Part shown: piece by piece, positions 25,069-35,526 of the stretch | Layout: each line of letters begins with the position of its first letter | How positions within the stretch are numbered: position 1 is the stretch's first letter | Source of the DNA: Anaerolineaceae bacterium UBA4799 | Lineage (GTDB): Bacteria; Chloroflexota; Anaerolineae; Anaerolineales; Anaerolineaceae | Reading direction: 5' to 3' | Length of the DNA stretch: 51,760 nt | Assembly: GCA_002402725.1 (NCBI GenBank) | Contig: DHGL01000036.1 | Span: forward strand, 1-51,760 | Position numbers and translations under genes: made by a program | The notes under the pieces: generated by a model | What the model was told of the DNA's origin: nothing | Databases searched by the model: none | What the model saw: only the letters and a program-made list of their open reading frames with translations

Positions 25069-28000
25069 ATGCTCAGCACGTTGCGTCGCCAGGCGGCCTA
25101 TCAGCAGTGCCTTGATGCCGTAAAGGTAGGAAAACAGCCTGTCAGCCTGGGTTTATTGCGTTCAGCCAGGTTACCCGTGCTGGCCGCTCTGTGTTTGGAT
25201 TTGAATGTGCCGGTTCTGCTATTAACCGACAGAGCAGACCGAGCCTCTTTGTTATACGATGAACTGCGCTTTTGGCTGCCAGAACTGCCAAAATTGTATT
25301 TTCCGGAACCGACGCCCATGTTTTACGAAAAAGCAGCCTGGGGCAGTCTTACCCGCAGAGACCGGCTGCAAACAATGGCCACGCTTGTCAATTACTTCAA
25401 ACCAGGCAGCCAGAAACCGGATAAGCCCTGTGCAGTTATCGCACCACTGCGGGCAGTAATGACGCGCACGCTGCCGAGGCGGGATTACATCATCGCCAGC
25501 AAAGTCTTGAAAGTTGGTAGCCGCGTCAATCCAGAAGCACTGCAGCGGGAATGGATTCGCCTGGGTTATGAAAGCACTGAGGTTGTCGTCGACCACGGTC
25601 AATTTTCCAAACGCGGCGGGATAATGGATATCTGGACCCCTGCCGAGCTCTTCCCGGCGCGGCTGGAGTTCTTTGGAGATGAAATTGATACCTTGAGGTA
25701 TTTTGATCCTGCCACGCAACGAACTGTGAGTAACATTGACCAGGTACAAATCAGTCCGGCAAGAGAATACATCCCGAACGCGATTCTTGAATCTTCTGGC
25801 GCAGAAGAGGCCGTCGATGAGTTCCATATTCCTGTATTCCACCCGCACCCGTCCACGATCCTGGACTATATGCACCCGGATTCGTTGATTTTGATCGATA
25901 GTCTTTCCAATATTCAGAGTTTCGGTGAAGAAATAGAAGAACAGGCATTAAAAAACAGAGCTGAGGCTACCAGGGAAGGCATCATTCCCGCGGATTTTCC
26001 TGTTCCGTATGTATCCTGGTCAGAAATCATTGAGATGATTTCTAACCGGCGCTGGATGGAACTGTTTCGACCATACAGTGAGGATCTGGGCACACTTGGC
26101 GCGAAATTTTCACCCGGTATGCGTTTTGCGGGTCAAATAAAGAACTTCATGAGCCATCTGAAAAAGTGCTGCCGTGATGGTGATGAAACAGTCATCATCA
26201 CCCGGCAACTTTCAAGGCTAAAAGAGATCTGGGAAGAGCAAGAGGAGGATTGTGGCAGTTCAGGAAGCCTGAGTTTTGTAGAATCCACTTTGGGTGAAGG
26301 CTGGGATCTCGAACTTGATTCGGGTAAAACACTGCATTGCATCACAGATGGTGAGATATTCGGATGGGAGCGACCGCAACCCAGGGCGCGGATAACGACA
26401 CGTTATACCTCACCGGAATCCGATTTCGCTGACCTTAAAGTTGGCGACTGGGTGGTGCATGTTGATTATGGCATCGGGCGGTTTGCTGGACTGGTGAGCC
26501 GTTCCCTGAATGGAGCGGAAAAAGAATTTCTGCTGGTGGAATACAATAACAGAGATCAAATCTATGTTCCCATTCACCAGGCCGATCGTATCAACCGCTA
26601 TATCGGCACCGGGGGTGAACCTCCCCAACCCTCAAGATTAAGCGGTCATGAATGGAATCAAACAAAGCAATCTGTGCGCGAGGCGGTAATCCAGGTTGCC
26701 CGAGAATTGTTGGACCTGTACGCAAAACGCCAATCTGCTGTTGGTTATGCTTTCAAACCCGATACCGCCTGGCAGCAGGAACTGGAAGCGAGTTTTCCAT
26801 ATATCGAGACAGATGACCAGATGAAGGCGATTTTAGCTGTCAAGCAGGACATGGAAATCTCAAAACCCATGGACCGCTTGCTCTGCGGAGATGTAGGTTA
26901 TGGCAAGACTGAAGTTGCGTTGCGGGCGGCATTCAAAGCGGTAATGGATGGAAAGCAGGTGGCGGTGCTGGTTCCAACGACCGTGCTGGCGCAGCAGCAT
27001 TATGAGACCTTCAGGCAGCGACTAACGCCCTATCCGGTTTCGGTAGAAATGCTTTCCAGGTTCCGCACCCCCAAAGAACAGGATGAAATTGTGTTGAAAA
27101 TCATGCTGGGACAGGTGGATATCGTGATCGGCACACACCGTCTGCTCACCGGCGATGTGGTATTCAAAGACCTGGGGCTCGTGATCATCGATGAAGAGCA
27201 GCGTTTTGGCGTTACCCATAAAGAGCATTTCAAGAAACTGCGCACAGAAGTGGATGTACTGACCCTGACCGCCACTCCAATCCCACGAACGTTATACATG
27301 GCGTTGACAGGCGTGCGTGATATATCCACTATCAACACACCACCCGCAGAGCGCCTGCCCATCATTACGCATATTGGTCCCTATTCTCCGCCCATTGTGA
27401 GACAGGCGGTGTTACGGGAGATTGACCGGGGCGGGCAGGTGTTTTTTGTGCACAACCGGGTACAAACGATTGAGGCTATGAAAGCGCACCTTGAAAAGTT
27501 GGTGCCTGAAGCGCGGATATCGATCGCGCATGGCCAAATGCGGGAAGATGAGCTTTCCAGCGTCATGACGCATTTCACAAAGGGAGAGGTGGATGTGTTA
27601 CTCTGTACATCCATTATTGAATCTGGGCTTGACATCCCCAATGCCAATACACTCATCGTTGACCGGGGAGATGCTTTCGGGTTGGCGCAGTTGTACCAGT
27701 TGCGGGGAAGAGTTGGCAGGGGCGGGCAACGGGCTTTCGCGTATTTCTTCAAGCATCGTAAGAAAGCCCCGACACCTGAAGGAGAGGAGCGCCTGGAAAC
27801 AATCGCAGAGAACATCCAGCTGGGGGCGGGCTATTCCATTGCTATGCGGGATCTTGAAATGCGCGGAGCGGGCGAAATGCTTGGCACCCGCCAATCCGGA
27901 TACATCGCTTCGGTGGGATTTCACCTGTATACCAGGATGCTTTCGCAGGCGGTGCGACAACTGCGCAGCAGCCAGGGGGAGAAGAAAGAAGCATTAGAAA

Positions 28001-28449
28001 AGGAATCCTCTTCCACCGGGTACATCCCTGTTAGCGTGGATCTTCCCCTTAGTGTGGGTATTCCTGTTGGCTACATTCCCGATCAATCGCTGCGGTTGCA
28101 GTTGTACCGTCGCCTGGCTCACCTGGAGGAAGTCGCTGAGCTGGACGCGTTGATCGCTGAATTCCATGACCGTTTCGGGCAGCCTGTCCAGCAGGTAAAG
28201 GATCTCTTTTATCAACTACGTGTAAAATTGTTGGCCGCAAAAGCCGGATTAATCTCGATCAGTGTGGAAGCCGACCAAATTGTGTTACGTTTTCCGCAAT
28301 TACCAGACGGGGTGGTCTCTCGTAACCTTGCACCAATCGGGTATCAAACCCGGCCTGGTAAGAATGCTTATTGGATGAAGTTCAATCCTGAAGAAACCGA
28401 CTGGCGGGAAAACCTGCTGGAAGTTCTGAGTGCTATAATCGCCTTATGA
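25069..28449 (+). CDS. mfd: Transcription-repair coupling factor
   Basis: Displaces RNA polymerase stalled at DNA damage and recruits UvrA; 1126 residues. From the N-terminus: a UvrB-like module (about 30-330), the RNA-polymerase-interaction domain with [15 protein letters not shown] (about 460-475), and a superfamily 2 translocase with Walker [59 protein letters not shown] and [17 protein letters not shown]. The TRG motif region follows, and the UvrA-like C-terminal domain closes the protein. The ATG at 25069 has AAGGA five bases before it; an upstream ATG at 25048 lies within pth. Its last four bases overlap the next response regulator. Confidence 0.96.
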   Translation: MLSTLRRQAAYQQCLDAVKVGKQPVSLGLLRSARLPVLAALCLDLNVPVLLLTDRADRASLLYDELRFWLPELPKLYFPEPTPMFYEKAAWGSLTRRDRLQTMATLVNYFKPGSQKPDKPCAVIAPLRAVMTRTLPRRDYIIASKVLKVGSRVNPEALQREWIRLGYESTEVVVDHGQFSKRGGIMDIWTPAELFPARLEFFGDEIDTLRYFDPATQRTVSNIDQVQISPAREYIPNAILESSGAEEAVDEFHIPVFHPHPSTILDYMHPDSLILIDSLSNIQSFGEEIEEQALKNRAEATREGIIPADFPVPYVSWSEIIEMISNRRWMELFRPYSEDLGTLGAKFSPGMRFAGQIKNFMSHLKKCCRDGDETVIITRQLSRLKEIWEEQEEDCGSSGSLSFVESTLGEGWDLELDSGKTLHCITDGEIFGWERPQPRARITTRYTSPESDFADLKVGDWVVHVDYGIGRFAGLVSRSLNGAEKEFLLVEYNNRDQIYVPIHQADRINRYIGTGGEPPQPSRLSGHEWNQTKQSVREAVIQVARELLDLYAKRQSAVGYAFKPDTAWQQELEASFPYIETDDQMKAILAVKQDMEISKPMDRLLCGDVGYGKTEVALRAAFKAVMDGKQVAVLVPTTVLAQQHYETFRQRLTPYPVSVEMLSRFRTPKEQDEIVLKIMLGQVDIVIGTHRLLTGDVVFKDLGLVIIDEEQRFGVTHKEHFKKLRTEVDVLTLTATPIPRTLYMALTGVRDISTINTPPAERLPIITHIGPYSPPIVRQAVLREIDRGGQVFFVHNRVQTIEAMKAHLEKLVPEARISIAHGQMREDELSSVMTHFTKGEVDVLLCTSIIESGLDIPNANTLIVDRGDAFGLAQLYQLRGRVGRGGQRAFAYFFKHRKKAPTPEGEERLETIAENIQLGAGYSIAMRDLEMRGAGEMLGTRQSGYIASVGFHLYTRMLSQAVRQLRSSQGEKKEALEKESSSTGYIPVSVDLPLSVGIPVGYIPDQSLRLQLYRRLAHLEEVAELDALIAEFHDRFGQPVQQVKDLFYQLRVKLLAAKAGLISISVEADQIVLRFPQLPDGVVSRNLAPIGYQTRPGKNAYWMKFNPEETDWRENLLEVLSAIIAL
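28431..28439 (+). promoter_or_regulatory. Extended -10 promoter TGCTATAAT inside the end of mfd
   Basis: TGCTATAAT (TATAAT at 28434-28439) is read within the last codons of mfd. Exactly six bases separate it from the ATG at 28446, so the A of the ATG is the expected +1. No ribosome binding site is present. Spacing and type match the phoB promoter. Confidence 0.55.
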
Positions 28450-29132
28450 CAACGATATTAATTATCGAAGACGAAGTTACCCTGGCCCGCGTATTACAGT
28501 CCTACCTTGAGCGCGAGGGCTATCATGTGCTTACCGCTAACCGGGGTGATACCGGCTTCGATCTCAGCCTTACTGAAAATGTGGATTTGATCCTGTTAGA
28601 CCTGAATCTGCCTGGGGTGGACGGTATGGATATCGCCACCGCAGTGATAAAAGAAAAGGATATTCCAATCATCATGATTACAGCCCGGGTGGAGGAAATA
28701 GACCGGCTGAAGGGATTGGAGCTTGGCGCAGATGATTACATCACGAAACCGTTCTCGCCGCGGGAGGTAGTCGCGAGGGTTAAAACAGTGCTACGCAGGG
28801 CGAACCGTAACAGGTTGGAAGGGAACCGTTTTTCGATCGCGTCTCTCGAGATTGATATTGATGCACATTCAGTAAAAAAGGCAGGTTTTGAGATAGATTT
28901 GACGCCATCAGAATTCGAAATACTGGTAACGCTAGCACGCAACCCCGGGAGGGTGTTTTCGCGACTCCAGTTGTTGGATGCCACACAGGGACAGAGTTTT
29001 GAAGGTTACGAACGAACCGTGGACGCGCATATTAAAAATTTACGAGCGAAAATTGAGGATGATGTCCGCAATCCAATTTTTATAAAAACCGTTTTCGGTA
29101 TTGGTTACAAGTTCAACCGTGAAGATGTGTAG
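28446..29132 (+). CDS. OmpR-family response regulator
   Basis: 228 residues. The receiver (about 3-117) has the acidic pair E8/D9, phospho-acceptor D52 in LLDLNLPG, Thr in MITAR and Lys in ITKPF. The winged helix (about 130-226) ends in YERTVDAHIKNLRAKIEDD and VFGIGYKF. It overlaps the mfd stop (ATGA) yet also carries its own extended -10 six bases before the ATG, so both coupled and leaderless translation are possible. Its partner kinase follows three bases later. The target genes cannot be inferred from the sequence. Confidence 0.9.
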   Translation: MTTILIIEDEVTLARVLQSYLEREGYHVLTANRGDTGFDLSLTENVDLILLDLNLPGVDGMDIATAVIKEKDIPIIMITARVEEIDRLKGLELGADDYITKPFSPREVVARVKTVLRRANRNRLEGNRFSIASLEIDIDAHSVKKAGFEIDLTPSEFEILVTLARNPGRVFSRLQLLDATQGQSFEGYERTVDAHIKNLRAKIEDDVRNPIFIKTVFGIGYKFNREDV

Positions 29133-29135
29133 CAA

Positions 29136-30500
29136 ATGAAGCTCTCGCTGCAACTCAAAATGATACTGGCATTCTCAGCCGTGGTCATATTCGCAATAGC
29201 GGGAGTGGTGATTTTTGCCAATCTGGATAGCCAGCGTCAGATAACCAATTATATGACCAGGGGTGGACAGTACGGAGTTACGGAACTAGTGGAAGCGCTG
29301 GAAGATTATTATGATTCTCAAGGCACGTGGAACATGGTGGAGGAGGTGGCCAGCGTTTACGCGCAAAAGGGAGGGAAGAATAACTCCCGCGGTAGAGCTT
29401 TTGAACTGTCGTTGGTTGACCAAAACCACATCATTGTGTGGAGTACTGCTGGAAGGGATGTGGGTGAAAAAATCAGCGAGGATTTGACTGCTAACGCTCT
29501 CGAATTACATAGCGGAGGCCAGACCGCGGGCTACCTTTTCGTTGAAAATGGTTCACAGCTTATTACTACTGAGATAACTCCGTTTGTCAGCAGGTTGCGA
29601 CAGGCTTTAATACTTGCGGGAGGGCTCGCGATCTTGATGGCTATTGGTCTGGCAGTGTTACTTTCAAGGTACCTGTTGAAACCAGTAAAAGCATTAACCA
29701 GGGCATCTACTCAACTTGCCTCAGGTGATTTTTCCACCCGGGTAGAAACCCAGGGTAGTGATGAAATCGCCATGCTCGCCAAAACCTTCAACCAGATGGC
29801 CAGCAACCTGGAACTGGCCGAAGAACGAAAACAATCACTTACCGCGGATGTGGCGCATGAATTGAGAACCCCTATCGCTGTGCAAAAAGCGCAGCTCGAG
29901 GGAATGCTCGATGGTGTGCTGCCAATAACGGAAGAAAATGTGAATATTGCCTTACAACAGACCGATTTTCTCTCTCGCATAGTGGATGATCTCAGACTGC
30001 TGGCGATGGCAGACGCGGGTGAGGTTCGGCTCGAAATGAGAGAATTGGATATTGTCAACCTGGTGAAGCAGGTGGTTGCCAGATTCCAGGCACAGGCGCA
30101 GCATGACGGTACCAGGCTCATAACAGAATTTTACCCTGATGGGAAGGAGTTTTGGATCGATACCGACCCGGACCGCGTTTCGCAAATTCTACAGAACTTG
30201 ATCTCCAACGCGCTGCGTTATGGACAAAAAGGGGGAAGTATCATCATCAGCACCAGGCTGGAAACAAAAAAACTGGTCATCGCAGTACAAGATGACGGAA
30301 GCGGTATCCCCCCATCTGCGTTGCCGCATTTATTTGAACGTTTTTACCGGCACGAACGCGCGCGCAGCCGCGAGACCGGGGGCACAGGGCTGGGGTTGGC
30401 GATCAGTAAGAAACTGGCGCTGTTATTGGGGGGCGACTTGAGAGGCGCCAACGCCCCGAGAGGCGGAGCGGTATTTACCCTGGAGTTGCCAATCAAATAG
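29136..30500 (+). CDS. Sensor histidine kinase
   Basis: 454 residues, membrane bound. TM1 (about 8-28), an extracytoplasmic sensor (30-150), TM2 (about 155-175), HAMP (about 178-230, with LASGDFSTRVETQGSDE), HisKA with His241 in DVAHELRTPIAV, and HATPase_c with NLISNALRYG, DDGSGI and GGTGLGLAISKKL. The overall shape is that of BaeS/CpxA-like envelope-stress kinases, but this is only a layout resemblance. It pairs with the response regulator directly upstream. The signal is unknown. Confidence 0.9.
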   Translation: MKLSLQLKMILAFSAVVIFAIAGVVIFANLDSQRQITNYMTRGGQYGVTELVEALEDYYDSQGTWNMVEEVASVYAQKGGKNNSRGRAFELSLVDQNHIIVWSTAGRDVGEKISEDLTANALELHSGGQTAGYLFVENGSQLITTEITPFVSRLRQALILAGGLAILMAIGLAVLLSRYLLKPVKALTRASTQLASGDFSTRVETQGSDEIAMLAKTFNQMASNLELAEERKQSLTADVAHELRTPIAVQKAQLEGMLDGVLPITEENVNIALQQTDFLSRIVDDLRLLAMADAGEVRLEMRELDIVNLVKQVVARFQAQAQHDGTRLITEFYPDGKEFWIDTDPDRVSQILQNLISNALRYGQKGGSIIISTRLETKKLVIAVQDDGSGIPPSALPHLFERFYRHERARSRETGGTGLGLAISKKLALLLGGDLRGANAPRGGAVFTLELPIK

Positions 30501-30528
30501 ACATCCTGATCGGATTAAAGAACAAATG

Positions 30529-30537
30529 TGCTATAAT
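30529..30537 (+). promoter_or_regulatory. Extended -10 promoter of uvrB
   Basis: TGCTATAAT (TATAAT at 30532-30537). The start codon lies 28 bases further on, with AGGA in between, so uvrB has a normal leader. No LexA-type box (CGAACN4GTTCG or CTGN10CAG) was noticed between 30501 and 30565. Confidence 0.6.
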
Positions 30538-30565
30538 AAAATAAAACGACAGACAGGATGCGAGT

Positions 30566-32611
30566 ATGGATTTTAAACTCCAAGCGCCTTACCAGGCGAC
30601 AGGGGACCAGCCAGAAGCAATAACCCAACTTGTCAACGGCATCCGGCAGGGATACCGTAACCAGGTGTTGCTGGGAGCCACCGGTACTGGCAAAACGTTC
30701 ACCATTGCCAATGTCATCCAGGAACTGCAAATGCCTGCGCTGGTAATGGCTCACAACAAGACCCTGGCAGCCCAGCTTTATGCGGAATTCCGCGAATTCT
30801 TCCCGCAGAACGCGGTGGAATACTTCGTATCCTATTATGATTACTACCAGCCTGAGGCTTACGTCCCGCGTCACGACCTCTATATTGAAAAAGAAACGGA
30901 TATTAACGAAGAGATTGAACGAATGCGCCTGGCGGCAACCACTGCGTTAATGTCACGTAAAGACGTGATCGTCGTGGCTTCTGTTTCCTGTATCTACGGC
31001 CTAGGCAATCCCGAAGAATATGGCAATGTTGTCGTTCACCTGGCGGTGGGAGAGATCTTCCGGCGTAACGCGCTTTTACGGCTGCTCATCGAGAGCCAAT
31101 ACCAGCGCAACGACCTGGAATTACGTCCCGGGGTTTTCAGGGTACGCGGCGATACGATGGAAGTCTTCCCTGCATACGAAGAGAAAAAAGCCTTCCGTAT
31201 CACATTTTTTGGTGATGAGGTAGAGAAAATAGTAGAGTTTAGCCCGATGAGCGGCGAGATATACTCAGAACAGGCGGCGATAGACATATATCCCGCAAAG
31301 CACTACATCGCCAGCGAGGCGCGCCTGAAAGTAGCGCTGGATGATATAGAAAAAGAAATGAACGACCAGGTTAATTATTTCAAATCCAACGGGAGGCTGC
31401 TGGAGGCGCAGCGCATCGAGCAGCGTTGCCGGTATGACCTGGAAATGCTAAGGGAGGTCGGTTATTGTTCAGGAATCGAAAACTATTCACGCCACCTCGA
31501 CCAGCGCCCCGCGGGTTCTCCGCCATGGACGTTGATGGATTACCTGCCTATAGAATACCTGTTGGTACTGGATGAATCACACATGACTATACCCCAAATA
31601 AGAGGGATGTACAACGGAGACCAGGCGAGAAAATCTACACTGGTCGAGTACGGGTTCCGTTTGCCGTCAGCGATGGATAACCGCCCATTAACCTTCAAAG
31701 AATTTGAGAAGGTGATGGGATATACCATCTATACCTCTGCCACCCCCGCTGATTTTGAGTTGAACCGTTCCAACCAGATCGTTGAACAGATCATCCGCCC
31801 CACAGGACTGGTGGATCCCCAAGTAGAGGTCAGACCAACGAAAGGACAGGTGGATGACCTGTACGGCGAGATCAAGAAACGAGTTGAACGGGGAGAACGC
31901 GTGCTGGTGACAACCCTGACCAAGCGTATGGCAGAAGACCTGTCTGATTATCTGCTGGAGTTGGGATTAAAGGTCAATTATCTTCATTCAGAAGTTGAAA
32001 CGCTGGAGCGCGTGGGTATCCTGCGTGATCTGCGCATGGGTGTTTTCGATGTGCTCGTGGGAATAAACCTGCTGCGTGAAGGGCTCGACCTGCCGGAAGT
32101 ATCGATGGTGGCAATTTTGGATGCCGATAAGCAGGGTTTTCTGCGATCTGCGACCGCGTTGATCCAGACCATAGGTCGGGCAGCGCGGAATGTAAACGGC
32201 AAGGTTATCATGTACGCGGATGCGATGACTGATGCGATGAAAACCGCTATTGATGAGACCAACCGCAGACGGAAAAAACAGGTGGACTACAACACAGCCA
32301 ACGGTATCGAACCCTTCACAGTAGTGAAAGCGGTACACGATTTGACAGAACGTCTCTCAACTTCATCCGCGATGGCTGAAAGGAAAGGCGAATACACAGC
32401 AGGGATTGAAAAACCACGCATGCCGATTAATGAGTTGAAGCGTTTGATCGTGGAAATGGAAAAGCAAATGAAACAGGCGGCGAGCGATCTGCAGTTTGAA
32501 CAAGCCGCGGTCATCAGAGACCGCATCATTGACCTCAAGACATACCTGGCGGAAGAATCCGATCTGCCGCCCTGGAAAAAAGCCCGCCTGATGGCGGGTG
32601 AAATCGAGTGA
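30566..32611 (+). CDS. uvrB: Excinuclease ABC subunit B
   Basis: Damage-verifying helicase of nucleotide excision repair, 681 residues. Walker [13 protein letters not shown], the damage-probing beta-hairpin [11 protein letters not shown], the helicase box [41 protein letters not shown] and a C-terminal UVR motif ([25 protein letters not shown] split across about 630-655) are all present. Length and motifs fit a working UvrB. It lies downstream of mfd and a two-component system but has its own promoter. Its stop is 23 bases from the convergent acylphosphatase gene. Confidence 0.97.
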   Translation: MDFKLQAPYQATGDQPEAITQLVNGIRQGYRNQVLLGATGTGKTFTIANVIQELQMPALVMAHNKTLAAQLYAEFREFFPQNAVEYFVSYYDYYQPEAYVPRHDLYIEKETDINEEIERMRLAATTALMSRKDVIVVASVSCIYGLGNPEEYGNVVVHLAVGEIFRRNALLRLLIESQYQRNDLELRPGVFRVRGDTMEVFPAYEEKKAFRITFFGDEVEKIVEFSPMSGEIYSEQAAIDIYPAKHYIASEARLKVALDDIEKEMNDQVNYFKSNGRLLEAQRIEQRCRYDLEMLREVGYCSGIENYSRHLDQRPAGSPPWTLMDYLPIEYLLVLDESHMTIPQIRGMYNGDQARKSTLVEYGFRLPSAMDNRPLTFKEFEKVMGYTIYTSATPADFELNRSNQIVEQIIRPTGLVDPQVEVRPTKGQVDDLYGEIKKRVERGERVLVTTLTKRMAEDLSDYLLELGLKVNYLHSEVETLERVGILRDLRMGVFDVLVGINLLREGLDLPEVSMVAILDADKQGFLRSATALIQTIGRAARNVNGKVIMYADAMTDAMKTAIDETNRRRKKQVDYNTANGIEPFTVVKAVHDLTERLSTSSAMAERKGEYTAGIEKPRMPINELKRLIVEMEKQMKQAASDLQFEQAAVIRDRIIDLKTYLAEESDLPPWKKARLMAGEIE

Positions 32612-32634
32612 CAGGATGATTAAGGGGGTATGGC

Positions 32635-32922
32635 TTACTCGCTGGGGGCAATCGAGAAGCGTTTGAATTCAACGACAGGAATTGACCATTCCACAGTGAC
32701 ACGGGTAATGTTGGCCATGGGTGGTCCAACCTGCACAATTGCCGATAGTTTGAACAGGTTGCTTTCATCTCCCTGAGCGAGGATTTCGACCTTTTCATCC
32801 AGGCGATTGCGTACCCAACCAGTGAGGTTAAGCGCGTGCGCCTGTTGCTGTACAAAATAGCGGAATCCCACTCCCTGAACGGTTCCTTCAACCAGCATGT
32901 GGACGCATTTCTGTTCACTCAT
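32635..32922 (-). CDS. acyP: Acylphosphatase
   Basis: Hydrolyses acyl phosphates such as acetyl or carbamoyl phosphate; 95 residues, a normal size. The active-site Arg21 in GTVQGVGFRYFVQ and Asn39 in GWVRNRLDEKVEI are both present. The start is ATG at 32922, without a strong ribosome binding site. It is a single small gene with a 99-base gap to the HEAT-repeat gene upstream on the same strand. No functional link with the neighbours is visible. Confidence 0.9.
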   Translation of the reverse strand: MSEQKCVHMLVEGTVQGVGFRYFVQQQAHALNLTGWVRNRLDEKVEILAQGDESNLFKLSAIVQVGPPMANITRVTVEWSIPVVEFKRFSIAPSE

Positions 32923-33021
32923 TATGGCATAACCTTGCTTATGATCACTTTTTTCGAAACCGAAAGCTATGCAGGGATTAATAAAAACCGCTGAAGGGTC
33001 TCTTATCCACCTTTTTGTGGA

Positions 33022-34071
33022 TTACTGATCTTCATCCTCTTCATCATCCTCATCGTCGAAATCATCCAGTTCAAATTCGTCAAACGAAACCTCGTCATCG
33101 CCATCTTCCTCATTTTCAGGCGAAAAATCCAGCAGATTCAAATCGCCAGATGAGGAGATGTCAAGGTTTTCCATGGCTTTCTCGATCCATTCCGCTTCAT
33201 CATCGCTGAAGGGGTTTTTCAGTAATTCGTCCAATTTTTCCTTTACCTCTTCTCCACCGATTTGCGAGAGCGACCAAATCAGCGCCAGGCGGATCTCATC
33301 ATCTTCGGTCTCTTCTTCAAGCAGCGAGAGCAGTTGTTCCCGGGCTGAGCTTAATTCCAACTCCCCAGCGGCGCGGATGGCTTCAAACTGGATTTCTGGT
33401 TCCGGTGAGGTGAGCATGGTTTCAACCTGAGGCGCCCAGGTTTCGTCGGCTGAGCGGCCCATGGCACACAGAGCTGCGGTGATCCAACGCGTATCATTGG
33501 ATTGAAAAGCGTTGCGGATGAGTTCGGGCACATCCGGGTGACTGGAGTAACCCAGTGATTCAAGCGCGCGTTGTTTAACCAGCGATTTTTCGCTCCCCAA
33601 TAAAATGTTCACCAGGTGACCAGTTAACAATTCTTTCGTGCTGTCTTTCAAGGCATCAAGTTCACCCAGTAAAATGAATTTACCGAGCAACGAAATTGCG
33701 GTCGCGCGGGCGGTTTCGTCTTCGTCCTTGACCGAAATTTCTATCAAATTGGGAATGATGGTTTGTTCCTCGCATTCCCATAACAAGCGAAGGGCGGGGG
33801 TGCGAACAGCGGGTTCAGCGTCTGCAAGCAAGGTTCTGGCGAGGTTGTCAAAGTTTACCAGGGTGTCTTTCTCCATCACAGATTCCAGGTCTTCCAGCAG
33901 GCCCACCTTACGCTCGATTGGGATGGAAGGCCAGAGGCGCATCAGGTTTTTAAGGTTCACGGGCGAGAGGTCGGAAAAGCTGCGCAGATAACGCACTGGG
34001 AAAGGAGCCGAAACATCCTGCAATGCTGTGAGAGCATCAGAAAAACTTATGGTTTCATCAGAGTCGTTCAT
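33022..34071 (-). CDS. HEAT-repeat protein with acidic C-terminal tail
   Basis: 349 residues. Helical HEAT-type repeats of about 30-40 residues run through residues 70-290 (ARATAISLLGKFI, KQRALESLGYSS, QFEAIRAAGEL, RLALIWSLSQIGG). The last 45 residues are almost all Asp and Glu with a few Phe and Leu, an unusually acidic tail. No catalytic motif is seen; a protein-binding scaffold is the natural reading. It starts nine bases after the RseP-type protease stop, with AGGT upstream, so it is translated with that gene and may help or regulate it. No close family recognised. Confidence 0.75.
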   Translation of the reverse strand: MNDSDETISFSDALTALQDVSAPFPVRYLRSFSDLSPVNLKNLMRLWPSIPIERKVGLLEDLESVMEKDTLVNFDNLARTLLADAEPAVRTPALRLLWECEEQTIIPNLIEISVKDEDETARATAISLLGKFILLGELDALKDSTKELLTGHLVNILLGSEKSLVKQRALESLGYSSHPDVPELIRNAFQSNDTRWITAALCAMGRSADETWAPQVETMLTSPEPEIQFEAIRAAGELELSSAREQLLSLLEEETEDDEIRLALIWSLSQIGGEEVKEKLDELLKNPFSDDEAEWIEKAMENLDISSSGDLNLLDFSPENEEDGDDEVSFDEFELDDFDDEDDEEDEDQ

Positions 34072-34080
34072 TTTGATTAC

Positions 34081-35175
34081 CTATTTCGGGAGGACAACCG
34101 GGTTGACGATATCATTGATGACCAGTACCACCATTAATGTGAGCAGCAATGCGTAAAAGACCATGTGCACTTTTCCTTCAAGCGCGGGCGGGATCTTTTT
34201 CTTGAAGAAGAGCTCAGGAAGCAGGAACAGGATGCGGCCGCCATCCAGCGCGGGGATGGGGAGCAGGTTGGTGAAACCCAATGCAATAGAGATGATGGCG
34301 AAAAAGTAAAGCGTGTTTAAACCGGCCATCTCGGGATTTTCGATGGCTTCCTCCTTGTCGATGGTTTGAACCTGCGCATAGATATCATAAATACCCTTCA
34401 CGCTTACCATGCGTGCCTCGGATGGCGCGATTTGCCCACTGATGAGTTTAACTGGTAACATCAGCAGCTGGTAACCCTGATCCATTGTGGCGATAAAGGC
34501 GCGCGGTAGTGCCTGAATGAAAGAAACTTCTCGTGTGGGATTCATGATGGTGATGCCAAGAGGTCCCTGGTTTTCAGGCCACTCGGCGCGCGGGGTTACT
34601 TTCAGTAACACCTCAGCGCCTTCGCGCAGCAGCACGATCTCAACCTCTTTGCCAAGATTAGAGGAGATGACCTGCGAAAGGGCGTTCATGCTGTCAATCT
34701 TCACACCATCGACAGACTGGATTACATCTCCGGGGAGGATGCCGGCCGCAGCCGCGGGGGTATCTGCGGCGACATCCGCGATCAACACCGACTTGTAATC
34801 AGGTGAACCGATGCGGGTAAAGAGGAAGGTGATGATGAGCATACCCACAAGCAGGTTGGTCACCGGTCCGCCGAGAAGGGTCAATAAGCGCCTGGAGGGT
34901 TTGGCAGCCAAGAAACTGCCCGGTTCGGTCACATCGCCATTCTCACCCTTCATGCGGCAGAAGCCGCCGAAGGGGATCCAATTCAAGGTGAAATCTGTGC
35001 CGCCAGCGCGGAAGAGACGGAAGATCTTCGGCGGGTAACCCAGACCGAATTCCTCAACTTCGATCTTGCTCAAGCGGGCAGCAAGAAAGTGCCCGAGTTC
35101 GTGCATCAGTACCAGCGCGCCGAAGGCGAGGATGAATTCAAGGATTGTTAGAGCAGTACTACCAATAGGGTTCAT
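34081..35175 (-). CDS. rseP: RseP-type intramembrane zinc metalloprotease (site-2 protease)
   Basis: 364-residue membrane protease of family M50 that cuts substrates such as anti-sigma factors within the membrane. The zinc motif HELGH lies in the first membrane segment (about 24-28), FGLGYPPKIFRL and WIPFGGFCRM follow, one PDZ domain (about 125-205, with AGILPGDVIQSVDGVKI) is present, and the second metal site is PIPALDGGRILFLL near the C-terminus. E. coli RseP has two PDZ domains; one is common elsewhere. The ATG at 35175 follows a -10 (TATAAT, 35209-35204). No dxr or proS neighbour is found; instead a HEAT-repeat gene follows. Confidence 0.93.
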   Translation of the reverse strand: MNPIGSTALTILEFILAFGALVLMHELGHFLAARLSKIEVEEFGLGYPPKIFRLFRAGGTDFTLNWIPFGGFCRMKGENGDVTEPGSFLAAKPSRRLLTLLGGPVTNLLVGMLIITFLFTRIGSPDYKSVLIADVAADTPAAAAGILPGDVIQSVDGVKIDSMNALSQVISSNLGKEVEIVLLREGAEVLLKVTPRAEWPENQGPLGITIMNPTREVSFIQALPRAFIATMDQGYQLLMLPVKLISGQIAPSEARMVSVKGIYDIYAQVQTIDKEEAIENPEMAGLNTLYFFAIISIALGFTNLLPIPALDGGRILFLLPELFFKKKIPPALEGKVHMVFYALLLTLMVVLVINDIVNPVVLPK

Positions 35176-35203
35176 AGAGGTCCATTTTTAATAAATTTTC
35201 CTA

Positions 35204-35209
35204 ATTATA
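35204..35209 (-). promoter_or_regulatory. -10 box of the rseP operon
   Basis: TATAAT on the minus strand, 28 bases before the ATG at 35175. It lies between the peptide-transporter terminator and rseP. Confidence 0.45.
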
Positions 35210-35240
35210 ATCACAAAAAACGATGCTTATGTTTTTCTAA

Positions 35241-35269
35241 TAAAAACGGGCACCTTGGGGGTACCCGTT
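35241..35269 (-). terminator. Terminator of the peptide-transporter operon
   Basis: AACGGGTACC (35269-35260 on the minus strand) pairs with GGTGCCCGTT (35254-35245) with one wobble. The loop is five bases and the run TTTTTATT follows in the minus direction. It lies just downstream of the small membrane gene at 35296-35526. Confidence 0.75.
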
Positions 35270-35295
35270 CTCAAGACTACAGGTGGTTGATCCCC

Positions 35296-35526
35296 TTACT
35301 TTTTTCTGATCTTGATATAAAATGCCGCGCTGGCAATACCGAGTAAAAATCCCCCAATCTGGCAGATATAGGCAATAACGTTGATCAGAAAATAAACATA
35401 TGAGTTCCAGTAAAGGATGGCATCAAAGACATGCAATACCATAAGGAATGGCAGAAGCGCACCAATTACCATCAATCCGACTGCCACCCAAAATACTTTA
35501 CCTGGATCGAACTTTTCAAATATCAT
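35296..35526 (-). CDS. Small two-helix membrane protein coupled to the peptide importer
   Basis: 76 residues with two hydrophobic segments (about 12-32 and 42-68) and a basic end, KIRKK. The ATG at 35526 overlaps the stop of the ATP-binding protein gene (ATGA), and the terminator follows, so it is the last gene of the importer operon. No family recognised. Translational coupling suggests a small accessory subunit of the transporter, but this is an inference from position only. Confidence 0.65.
   Translation of the reverse strand: MIFEKFDPGKVFWVAVGLMVIGALLPFLMVLHVFDAILYWNSYVYFLINVIAYICQIGGFLLGIASAAFYIKIRKK

Noticed and set aside
33004..33025. Inverted pair of near DnaA boxes (TTATCCACC and TAATCCACA)
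   Set aside because: Only two imperfect copies, no AT-rich region or dnaA/dnaN genes nearby. It is more simply a weak hairpin after the HEAT-repeat gene.
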